From Desulfolithobacter dissulfuricans (GTDB lineage: Bacteria; Desulfobacterota; Desulfobulbia; Desulfobulbales; Desulfobulbaceae): 64,000 nucleotides of DNA. The DNA lies in contig NZ_AP024233.1 in assembly GCF_025998535.1 (NCBI RefSeq), positions 1,525,219 through 1,589,218 of the forward strand, written 5' to 3'. Both the position numbers and the translations under genes were made by a program. Numbering within the stretch: the stretch's first letter is position 1; the number at the start of each line of letters is the position of its first letter. Positions 9,577 to 17,466 of this stretch are shown piece after piece. Below the pieces are notes generated by a model. That model saw only the letters and a list, made by a program, of their open reading frames with translations. It was not told the DNA's origin and made no database searches.

Positions 9577-9972
9577 TCAGGAGTTTTTCTTCTCGTCCGC
9601 CTTGATGGCTTCCCACTGACGGCGGAGCGCTTCGTCGTCGCCGGTGGCCGCACCAGCAAAGACATGGGGATGACGGCGGATCATTTTTTCACAGATGGAC
9701 GACAGGGCATCAGTCGCGGTGAAGCAATCCTGGTCGCTGTACATGGCGGTGAGCATACCAAGGATATAAAAGAGATCGCCGATCTCCTCGCAGACGTGGT
9801 CCGGATCATCCCTGTCAATGGCCTGGGCCAGTTCCTCTGTTTCCTCAAGGAGGTATTTTTTCAGGCTTTTCGGGGTCTGCCGCTGATCCCAGGGACAACC
9901 ATCGGCGGACCGGAGCCGGGCGATGATATCCCTTAGGCGTAGGAACTCTCTGGCATCACTGGTGTAATTCAT
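9577..9972 (-). CDS. MazG-family nucleotide pyrophosphohydrolase
   Basis: The 131-residue protein is a single MazG domain. Conserved elements are GCPWDQ(R)QTPKSLKKYLLEE near the start, the EExxE helix (EETEELAQAI), and the second metal-binding EEIGDLFYIL helix. MazG enzymes hydrolyse nucleoside triphosphates to monophosphates plus pyrophosphate. E. coli MazG has two such domains in about 263 residues, so this is a one-domain form. I take the ATG at 9972; a TTG two codons upstream is also in frame. It is the last gene on the minus strand after the chemotaxis cluster, 50 bp past the response regulator, and is probably unrelated to chemotaxis. Confidence 0.85.
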   Translation of the reverse strand: MNYTSDAREFLRLRDIIARLRSADGCPWDQRQTPKSLKKYLLEETEELAQAIDRDDPDHVCEEIGDLFYILGMLTAMYSDQDCFTATDALSSICEKMIRRHPHVFAGAATGDDEALRRQWEAIKADEKKNS

Positions 9973-10023
9973 GGGCAATTACTCTCATGGACCTGCACAT
10001 ATTGCCTGGGTGGCCTGGAACAG

Positions 10024-10593
10024 CTATTGGACGCCGATAATTTTCAGGGCCTCTGCTATCCGCACCCCTTCCTCTTTTTCCGGGTCCGAGAGAATTTTCC
10101 GCAGCTGGTCCAGCTTGAGCTGCAGGTCAGCGGCGGTAATTTCCAGGTACTGGATGGTCTGGGCGGCCGAAGATTCCGTGACATCCATGGCCTCTCGCAG
10201 ATCATCGGCATTGCGGATCAGGGATTTGACCTCGCTGATCTTTTCCAGGCGGATGAAGAGCTCATCGAAGTTAACCGGTTTCTCCAGGTAATCCACCGCC
10301 CCCTTTTTCATGGCCTCCACCGCGGTGTCGATGGATGAATGGGCTGTGATAACTATAACCTCGGTGTCGATGCTCTTTTCCTTGACCACCTGCAAAAGCT
10401 CGATACCGCCGATGTCACCGGGCATGACCAGATCGGTGACCACCACATCAAAGCGTTGGCTAGCGAGTTTGCGGGTCGCCTCAACACCATCGCCGGCAAC
10501 CGTTACCTCATAGCCGGCATCCTGCAGTCTTTTTTCCAGCAGACGCCGGACAACCGGATCATCGTCTGCAACGAGAATGGACATATGGTTCAT
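10024..10593 (-). CDS. Response regulator with helical C-terminal extension
   Basis: The 189-residue protein has an N-terminal receiver domain (about 4-122). It shows the acidic pocket DDD near residues 10-12, a phosphoacceptor Asp in VVVTDLVMPG, and the conserved Lys in YLEKPVN. A helical segment of about 60 residues follows, with no recognisable DNA-binding or enzymatic domain. I chose the ATG at 10593 because AAGGAG lies 5 nt upstream. The gene closes the che cluster, 54 bp after cheR, and is a likely output of CheA in addition to the receiver at the end of CheA itself. No free-standing CheY of normal size is seen in the cluster. Confidence 0.85.
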   Translation of the reverse strand: MNHMSILVADDDPVVRRLLEKRLQDAGYEVTVAGDGVEATRKLASQRFDVVVTDLVMPGDIGGIELLQVVKEKSIDTEVIVITAHSSIDTAVEAMKKGAVDYLEKPVNFDELFIRLEKISEVKSLIRNADDLREAMDVTESSAAQTIQYLEITAADLQLKLDQLRKILSDPEKEEGVRIAEALKIIGVQ

Positions 10594-10647
10594 AGCAACT
10601 CCTTGCACCGGGTGCGCTGTACTTTCCTGGATCCTGGATGGCACATA

Positions 10648-11484
10648 TTACTTGAGCTGATAATAGAGGGCCCTGAGATGTCTCTTGGGGACAAAACGGG
10701 AGCATATACCGGTCAGGGATTCGGTGGCGCCAATGATGAGATATCCGTCGGGTTCCAGGACATCGGCCAGCCGGTTGAAGAGTTTTTTCCGATCTTCCAT
10801 GGTGAAATAAATGGCAACATTGCGGCAGAAAATGATGTCAAACTTGCCAAGACCGGTGAAGGGCCGCATCAGGTTGAGTTTGCGAAAGGTGGCCATCACC
10901 CGCAGTTCATCCTTGACCTGCCAGTAGCCGCCGACTGGAATGAAGTATTTTTGCAGTTTGTCCCGGCCAAGTCCCCGTTCAATTTCAAACTTATTGTATC
11001 TTCCCCTGGAGGCCTGGGCAATGGCTGTGTCTGAGATGTCGGTTCCCAGCAGCTTGATGTTGTATTTTGAGGTATCGCCCAGCAGTTCCTTGAGGACAAT
11101 GGCAATGGAGTAGACCTCCTGGCCGGTGGAACAGGCGGCGCTCCAGATCCGGATTCTCGGCTTGGAGAATTTGGATTTGGGGGTTCGCCGATCGATCAGG
11201 TCGGGAAGAATCTTGTGCTGAAGGAGTTGAAACGGTCCTGCATCGCGAAAGAAGAGGGTTTCATTGGTGGAGATGGCATCGATTATCTTGCGCTCAATGA
11301 GCTTGCGGGAATCGGAACGGGCTTTCTGGTACAGTTCCTTGAATGTTCTACAGCCCAGTTCCTCTGCGACCTGGGAGAGCCGGGTCTCAATAAGATATTT
11401 TTTACTTGCATCAAGATGGATCCCGGATACCTCATGGATATACTTGGTGATTATCTTGAGCTCTTCTGGTGTGATTTTCAGCAT
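10648..11484 (-). CDS. cheR: Chemotaxis protein methyltransferase CheR
   Basis: This 278-residue enzyme uses S-adenosylmethionine to methylate glutamates on chemoreceptors. The N-terminal helical domain (about 1-75) ends at STNETLFFRD. The methyltransferase core then has SAACSTGQEVYSIA (SAM motif I), LLGTDIS, DIIFCRN and a terminal GATESL strand. The length is standard. It lies between cheB and the response regulator on the minus strand and would balance the CheB methylesterase on the two receptors encoded upstream. Confidence 0.95.
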   Translation of the reverse strand: MLKITPEELKIITKYIHEVSGIHLDASKKYLIETRLSQVAEELGCRTFKELYQKARSDSRKLIERKIIDAISTNETLFFRDAGPFQLLQHKILPDLIDRRTPKSKFSKPRIRIWSAACSTGQEVYSIAIVLKELLGDTSKYNIKLLGTDISDTAIAQASRGRYNKFEIERGLGRDKLQKYFIPVGGYWQVKDELRVMATFRKLNLMRPFTGLGKFDIIFCRNVAIYFTMEDRKKLFNRLADVLEPDGYLIIGATESLTGICSRFVPKRHLRALYYQLK

Positions 11485-11557
11485 GCAGTGGACCGGCGGT
11501 TATGCTTCAGACAGGGATAAGACCACAGTGTCTTGTTGGTGGTCACGTGCTTTAGCA

Positions 11558-12256
11558 TCATTTGACAGTTTTAATAATCTCATCGGCGATTTTGTCGAGC
11601 GGAGCCACCACGTCCAGCAGACCTTTTTCCGCCGGAGCCTTGGGCATGCCGTAGACCACACAGGTTTCCCTGTCCTGACCGATGATCCAGGCACCCTTGC
11701 GCTTGAGAATCTCCAGCCCCTTGGTCCCGTCGGACCCCATGCCGGTCATGATGACGGCAGTGGCCCGGCCAACGTAATAATCGGCCACCGAGCGGAACAG
11801 ATAATCGACCGAGGGCTTGCAGCTGTTCTCCGGTGGATCATTGGTGATCTTGATGAGTCGGTTCTGGCCGTCGGCCGAGGCGACCAGTTTCATCTGCTTG
11901 CCGCCGGGCGCGATGTAGGCCACATTGGGCTGGATGGCCTCCCCGTCCTCAGCCTCTTTGACCATGATTGCACACTTGCTGTTGAGGCTGTTGGCCAGCG
12001 ACTTGGTGAAAACCGGCGGCATGTGCTGAACAATAACGATGGGCACTCCAAGATCACCGGGCAGCATGGGCATCATCCGGGCCAGGGCATTGGGGCCTCC
12101 GGTGGAGACGCCAATGGTGACGATCTCGGATTTACTCTGCCGGACCGTGCCCTTGCAGGGCAGTGGCCGGCTTCCACCGGCAGCAGGCCGGGTGGCCGGA
12201 ACGGTTTTTTGACTGCGCAGGGAAGAACCAATGGACCTGGCCGTGGTCGTTTTGCG
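11558..12256 (-). pseudogene. cheB: CheB methylesterase domain (C-terminal part of frameshifted cheB)
   Basis: This frame holds the protein-glutamate methylesterase domain that removes methyl groups from chemoreceptors. The catalytic triad is visible: Ser in IGVSTGGPNAL (codon 12106-12104), His in VQHMPP, and Asp in MTGMGSDGTKG. The domain is continuous from linker sequence near 12256 to the stop at 11558. The first ATG in this frame is at 12076, after the serine, so translation from it would give an enzyme without its nucleophile. The receiver half lies just upstream in another frame. One extra G in the run at 12257-12261 would restore a single normal CheB. Either a sequencing error or a real disruption would explain this. 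Confidence 0.85.
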
Positions 12257-12711
12257 CCCCCAGGTTTGCGGCCACGGATTGCACCTACGGTGGTTCGACC
12301 ACGCTGAAAAGCCTTGATCAGCGGTGCCAGCAGATCATGGAGTTGTTTCTTGCTCTCGAGAATATTGTTGGTGCTGGGTTTGAGGATGAAGTCAAATGCG
12401 CCGAGTTCCAGGGCCTTCATGGTCATTTCCCCGCCTTCGGTGGTAAGGGTCGAAACCATGATGGCGCTGGTATCGGGAGCTTCCTTCTGCAGGGCTTCGA
12501 GCACCTCGATACCGTTCATCTCCGGCATCTCGATATCCAGGGTCAGAAGATCCGGCTTTAAGGTCCGGACCTTGGACATGGCGATCTTGCCGTTATGGGC
12601 TACCCCGACCACCTCTACCCCGGGCATTTCCGAGAGGATATCACTGACCGCCTTACGGTAGACAACCGTGTCATCGACGACCAGGACCTTGATTTTTTTA
12701 TTAAGCATCAA
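12073..12711 (-). pseudogene. cheB: CheB receiver domain (N-terminal part of frameshifted cheB)
   Basis: The first 125 or so residues are a standard receiver domain, with VVDDT near the start, phosphoacceptor Asp in TLDIEMPEMNG and the conserved Lys in FILKPST. After the helix LLAPLIKAFQRGRTTVGAIRG the frame drifts into Pro/Arg-rich sequence with rarer codons, and it ends at a TGA overlapping the ATG at 12076. The minus-one frame instead carries a natural-looking CheB linker leading into the methylesterase domain. The point of divergence is a run of five C (plus strand) at 12257-12261. This half alone could still be phosphorylated by CheA but would have no esterase. Confidence 0.85.
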
Positions 12712-12952
12712 CTTTGGCTGGTATGTTCATTGGGTTGCTATTTGCTGGACAGCCTGGTGTGCCGGCGTAGTGCAGTCTTTCCAGACAAATCTGCCCGGCG
12801 CTGCTCCATCACTGCTCCACACCCTCCCAGAGGGCAGGGAGTGGCTGATATTATGATTATTGCAGGTATAGTTTCCGTGCCTTTTCAGGGTTGTAGAACA
12901 GCAGCGCTTACGCGACCGGTTCGCTCCCGGAAGGCCCTCTGGCAGGGGCGGG

Positions 12953-13432
12953 CTAATTGACCCGGTGACCGGTCCGGCTCTCGTTCTCCATCTTGAGCAC
13001 TTCCTCCACATCCAGGATACCGATAAGTTTGTTATCGGTCTTGTAGACCCCGGTGAAGAAGTTTCCCTGGATACCGGACATGTTGGCCGGGGCCGGCTCG
13101 ATCTTGTCGGGATTGGCCATGACCACGTCACTGATCTGGCGTACCAGAAGGCCGATATGTTCACCCGGGGCATTGACGATGATGTTGCGCGGGTCGTCAC
13201 CGAGGCTGGTTTCGTCCAGGCCGAGTTTCTTGCCAAGATCGATGATGGTGACGATCTGTCCCCGGAGATTCAGGATTCCGGTGACATAGGAGGGTGCCTG
13301 GGGCACCCTGGTCATCTCCATGAGCTTGTTGATCTCCTGGACCTTGAGGATATCCATCCCGCACAGGGCGTCCCCGACATAGAAGGTTGCCAGCTCAAGG
13401 ATATTTTTTTCGGTTTTGGTGGTATTTGTCAT
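12953..13432 (-). CDS. cheW: Chemotaxis coupling protein CheW
   Basis: The 159-residue protein is a single CheW domain. It links the methyl-accepting receptors to CheA. Conserved segments are the LATFYVGD strand near the start, ILKVQEINK, the YVTGILNLRGQIVTIIDLGKKLGL block, and a C-terminal GILDVEEVLKME. I prefer the ATG at 13432 because GGAG lies 6 nt upstream; another in-frame ATG lies four codons before it. The gene follows a receptor gene by 43 bp. The 241 bp between cheW and cheB show no gene. Confidence 0.94.
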   Translation of the reverse strand: MTNTTKTEKNILELATFYVGDALCGMDILKVQEINKLMEMTRVPQAPSYVTGILNLRGQIVTIIDLGKKLGLDETSLGDDPRNIIVNAPGEHIGLLVRQISDVVMANPDKIEPAPANMSGIQGNFFTGVYKTDNKLIGILDVEEVLKMENESRTGHRVN

Positions 13433-13475
13433 AAACTGCTCCATAACAACTGTATTAAATTGCTCAGGGGGCTTG

Positions 13476-15632
13476 TCAGCTGAGGCGGAAACGGCTGATC
13501 ATATGTTTGAGTTCCTCGGCCAGCCGCTGCAGATCCTCGGCCTGGTCATGTACCTTCCTGCTGCCCTGGGAGATGCTGGAGGCCGCAGCATTGACCTGGG
13601 CCACGTCACTGGAGATCTCCTGGGAAACGCTGGAGCTCTGGGCCACGTTTTCAGCCACTTCACCGATGCCTTCACCGGCCTGGAGGATGTTGCTCGTCAG
13701 CTCGTGCATGGTGCCGGACTGTTCGTCAAGAGCAGTGGAAATGGAGGAGACGATGGAGTCGATCTCCCTGATAACATCGGTGATGTTGCGGATCCCCTCC
13801 ACCGTGACACCGGTGGAACTCTGGATATCTTCAATCTGCTTCTTGATCTCGCCGGTGGCCTCGGCGGTCTGCTTGGCCAGTTCCTTGATCTCGTTGGCAA
13901 CCACGGCAAAACCCTTGCCCGCTTCGCCGGCCCGGGCGGCCTCGATGGTGGCGTTGAGGGCAAGGAGATTGGTCTGCGAGGAAATTTCCGTTATGGTCTC
14001 GGTAACTTTGCCGATATCCTGGGCCGCCACACCAAGCTCGTCCACCTTGCTGGAAATATCACCCGCCTCGCTCACCGCGTTGCCGGTGATATCTTTGGCC
14101 TTGGATGTGTTTTCCTGGATCTCCCTGATGGTGGAAGAGATTTCTTCCGTGGCCGTGGTCATCACGTTGAGGTTGGCGGCTGCCTCCTCTGTTGCTGCGG
14201 CCACGCTGGCCATGTTGGAACTCATCTCTTCGGCAGCCGCGGCCACACTTTCCGAGCGCTGTGCGGTTTCGGCCGAGGATTCATCCAGGGTGTTGGACAC
14301 CGTCACCAGGGATCCGGCGGCGCTGTTGAGGTTGAGGGCATTGTTCTTGATGTCCTCGACCATTTTGGCCACGTTTTTCAAAAAACCGTTATAGTACACG
14401 GCAACCTCGGAAAATTCATCCTGCACCACTGTTCCGAAAACTTCCTTGCATTCACTGCAGGAGCTGTACTCGCCGCTGGAAATTTTCGGGCACTGGGGGT
14501 GGTCCGACAGGGAGCCGGCTTCTTCCCAGCAGTATCCTGTCTTGCCGTACATGGTACAGTCGGTCTTGCCGCATTCGGCCACGGAGGAGCAGTTGACCCC
14601 TTCCACGCTGCTGGAGTCGAGATACTGGGTCAGGTCACCATTGCTGGCCTTTTCAAAGCGGGCGATGAGTTCGCTGATCGGCTTGTTGATAGTCTGGTTG
14701 AACAGGAGCCAGATCACGGCCTGGACCAGGAGAAGCGCTGCAATCCCGAGCCCGACAATGGTCAGCGCGGTCTTGCGGGCCTGGGCCAGGGGCGCGGTGA
14801 TGTCCCGGGGCACCACGAGGACCCCGGCGATTTTTCCGGAGTAATCGAGCAGGGGCTGATAGGCGGTCAGGATCTCGCGGCCATTTTTGCGGCTCGGTTC
14901 AACGACCAGGTCCGTACTCTGCATCATCTTGCGCAGTAGCGGTTCCTCGGTTTTGGAAATTTCACCGTTCTGGGTTGTGGCCTGATAACGGAATCCTGTA
15001 CCATCGGGTACCACCAGGGAGATATCTTCGCCGATGATCCGCTTGATTCTGGCGAGGAAGGCGTTGTCGAGCGGAGCGCCAAATTCCACCGACCCCACAT
15101 GTTCGCCCTCATAATCGATGGGTACCACGGCCCGGATGGAGAGGCCTGCCTTCCCCTTTTCAATGGCGGCGATAGAGGACTGGTTGGTATTGACGGTCAC
15201 CACGGTCTTGCGGAAGCTGGAAAGGTCATCGCCGAACTTGCTGGGTTTCTGTAGCCGGAGAAAGGAGATGGCCGGCGGCAGATGGAAATGAAAGACATTG
15301 AGGGAGGTGTGCTCCTGCAGTTCCTTGTACAGGGGCAGACAGAGCTGCAGCATGGAGGTTCTGTTCCTGGTGGCAAGATACTCCTGTACGGCTGGAATAT
15401 GGGCCACGGTCTGGGCCAGCAGCTGGGTCTTTTCCTTTTCCGATTCGATGAAATCCTGAATCCGGCTTGTCTGCTCCTGCAGCTGTTCGCGGCTTTCAGC
15501 AAGCGTCTGTTTGGTGGTGCTGGTGTAAAAAACCCACACAGGAATTATAACCAGGATGGCAACCACAGCCCCGAGGGCCACCAGGAATCTGGTTTTGATC
15601 TTCCTGGGCCGCAGTTTCTGCAGAAAATTCAT
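13476..15632 (-). CDS. Methyl-accepting chemotaxis protein, double-Cache sensor with Cys-rich insert
   Basis: The 718-residue receptor has membrane segments at about 17-36 and 287-310 enclosing a periplasmic sensor. The motif around FLRLQKPSKFGDDLSSFR points to a dCache_3-type ligand domain. A HAMP region follows. At about 344-400 there is a cysteine-rich stretch (ten Cys, including GYCWEEAG and CSECKEVF) whose spacing resembles the two-CW domain of the small protein at 23551. The rest is the signalling coiled coil with its tip motif [20 protein letters not shown] near 550-575. It is transcribed with cheA, a second receptor and cheW. The insert is cytoplasmic by topology and could bind metal, which is inference. 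Confidence 0.92.
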   Translation of the reverse strand: MNFLQKLRPRKIKTRFLVALGAVVAILVIIPVWVFYTSTTKQTLAESREQLQEQTSRIQDFIESEKEKTQLLAQTVAHIPAVQEYLATRNRTSMLQLCLPLYKELQEHTSLNVFHFHLPPAISFLRLQKPSKFGDDLSSFRKTVVTVNTNQSSIAAIEKGKAGLSIRAVVPIDYEGEHVGSVEFGAPLDNAFLARIKRIIGEDISLVVPDGTGFRYQATTQNGEISKTEEPLLRKMMQSTDLVVEPSRKNGREILTAYQPLLDYSGKIAGVLVVPRDITAPLAQARKTALTIVGLGIAALLLVQAVIWLLFNQTINKPISELIARFEKASNGDLTQYLDSSSVEGVNCSSVAECGKTDCTMYGKTGYCWEEAGSLSDHPQCPKISSGEYSSCSECKEVFGTVVQDEFSEVAVYYNGFLKNVAKMVEDIKNNALNLNSAAGSLVTVSNTLDESSAETAQRSESVAAAAEEMSSNMASVAAATEEAAANLNVMTTATEEISSTIREIQENTSKAKDITGNAVSEAGDISSKVDELGVAAQDIGKVTETITEISSQTNLLALNATIEAARAGEAGKGFAVVANEIKELAKQTAEATGEIKKQIEDIQSSTGVTVEGIRNITDVIREIDSIVSSISTALDEQSGTMHELTSNILQAGEGIGEVAENVAQSSSVSQEISSDVAQVNAAASSISQGSRKVHDQAEDLQRLAEELKHMISRFRLS

Positions 15633-15736
15633 GTTGTCCTCCAGAGATAAATTAGTTGTCCCATACTGACTGATTGTTTCTGAAAAAACCGAGACAGCAG
15701 TTCAGGGTATGCAGTCATGACAAGGACTAATATTTT

Positions 15737-17383
15737 TTACACCTTGAACTTCCGGACCAGATTGTCAAGAGCTTTCGCCAGGTCTTTGAGTTGTTCCGCG
15801 TTGGAAGCCAGTTTAGAGGATTCATCATTGATTGCAGATGCCTTGCTGTTCACTTCAACTATGGCAGTTGCAACTTCATTGGATACCAGGGAGCTTTGCG
15901 CCACATTTTCGGTGACCTCCTGAATTCCTTCGGAGGCCTGGACGATATTTTCAGTGATCTCATGGGTGGTGGCAGTCTGTTCTTCCAGGGCTGTGGCGAT
16001 GCCGCCTACAATCTCGTTGACTTCTTTAACAGTTTCCGCAATCTCGCGAATTTCTGTAACCGTCACCTTGGTAGAGGACTGGATGGATTCGATCTTCTGC
16101 CGGATATCCTTGGTCGCTTCGGCAGTCTGTTTGGCCAGTTCCTTGATCTCGTTGGCAACCACCGCGAAACCCTTGCCAGCTTCCCCGGCCCTGGCTGCCT
16201 CGATGGTGGCGTTAAGGGCGAGCAGGTTGGTTTGTTCCGAAATTTCAGTGATGGTTTCAGTTACTTTGTCGATCTCGCTGGCAGCAGTACCCAGTTCATT
16301 GACCCGGGTCGACGCTCGCTGGGATTGGGAAACAGCATTCTCGGTAATGTTTCGTGCGTTTTCGGTATCCTGGGTGATGGTGTTGAATGTTACGGTCATT
16401 TCCTTGACCGCTTCTGCCATAATGGAGACATTGGTGGATGTTTCCTCGACTGCGGCGGCCACGGTATTCATATTGGAGGACATCTCGCCTGCTGCTTCAG
16501 CCACAGCGTGAGAACGGTCGGAAACTTTTTCCGTCTCCGAGGAAACATGGGTGGAAATAGCAAAGAGTTCTCTGGATGATGTGTCCAGATCACCCGCATT
16601 GTCGCTGATGTGTTGGATTATCTTGCGCAGATTACGAGCCATGCTATCCAGGCTGGTACCTATCTGGCCCAGTTCATCGGTACCGGAAATATTTGCGACT
16701 GCAGTGAGATTACCATTGCCAAAGGTTTCGGTGAACGAACGGATCTTCTCAAGCCTGCTGCCGATGGACTGTACCGTGGAGAGGGCGAACGCAATGGCGG
16801 CCAGACCAAAAATGACCAGAACGACCTGTATGGTGATAAGCAGTCGAACCGATCCTTCGGCATTTTCCTGCATGATGGTTACCGCTTCGTTCATCTTTTT
16901 CAGCAGGTCCATATTCCCTTTGATGATGGTGTCAAGGATGGCATCGACCGGCTGCTCACTGGTGAGGACCGTGTTTATTCTTCCCTTGCACGACTCCCAT
17001 TGCTGGGCGACAACTTTCAGTTGTTCCAGTGCGTTGCTTGTTGCAGCAGGCAGTGTTACGTATTTGCTGCTCTGGGCATCAAGGGTAAGCGGTGCCTGCC
17101 CGGAATGAATCAGCGCGTTGAGTGTCTTGTCAAAGATGGTGGTGGTGTTTTCAACTTGTTCTGCAAGTCTTCTGTCAATCTTGCCGGTTTTTTCCCTGGC
17201 AAGCTGAAACTGCAGCAGTTCCTTGGCCATTTTCTGGGTCAGCATTCGTTGCCTGCCGGCCAGGTTGATGACTAGGCTGTCATTTTTCTGCTTTGATGTC
17301 ACATACCAGGTGGCAAGGAACATGCACACGATAATGCAGGATAGCCCCAGAACTGTAGATATGAGTTTAAGTTTAATATTCAT
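15737..17383 (-). CDS. Methyl-accepting chemotaxis protein with PilJ/NarX-type sensor
   Basis: The 548-residue receptor has membrane segments at about 8-30 and 180-203. The periplasmic part begins with [14 protein letters not shown] at residues 42-55. This matches the conserved box of the PilJ N-terminal domain family and of the NarX/NarQ nitrate sensors. A HAMP domain (about 205-260) leads into the signalling coiled coil with tip [20 protein letters not shown] near 385. The cytoplasmic half is closely similar to that of the neighbouring receptor. It lies 83 bp after cheA. The ligand is unknown; nitrate or nitrite is possible because of the P-box-like motif, but a pilus-related role cannot be excluded. 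Confidence 0.92.
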   Translation of the reverse strand: MNIKLKLISTVLGLSCIIVCMFLATWYVTSKQKNDSLVINLAGRQRMLTQKMAKELLQFQLAREKTGKIDRRLAEQVENTTTIFDKTLNALIHSGQAPLTLDAQSSKYVTLPAATSNALEQLKVVAQQWESCKGRINTVLTSEQPVDAILDTIIKGNMDLLKKMNEAVTIMQENAEGSVRLLITIQVVLVIFGLAAIAFALSTVQSIGSRLEKIRSFTETFGNGNLTAVANISGTDELGQIGTSLDSMARNLRKIIQHISDNAGDLDTSSRELFAISTHVSSETEKVSDRSHAVAEAAGEMSSNMNTVAAAVEETSTNVSIMAEAVKEMTVTFNTITQDTENARNITENAVSQSQRASTRVNELGTAASEIDKVTETITEISEQTNLLALNATIEAARAGEAGKGFAVVANEIKELAKQTAEATKDIRQKIESIQSSTKVTVTEIREIAETVKEVNEIVGGIATALEEQTATTHEITENIVQASEGIQEVTENVAQSSLVSNEVATAIVEVNSKASAINDESSKLASNAEQLKDLAKALDNLVRKFKV

Positions 17384-17466
17384 TGTTGTTACCGTTATGT
17401 TGTGGAATTATTTCCGTTTGATTTTATAGTTATTGCCTGACACTTTTTCACGGTCAGACATCCCTG

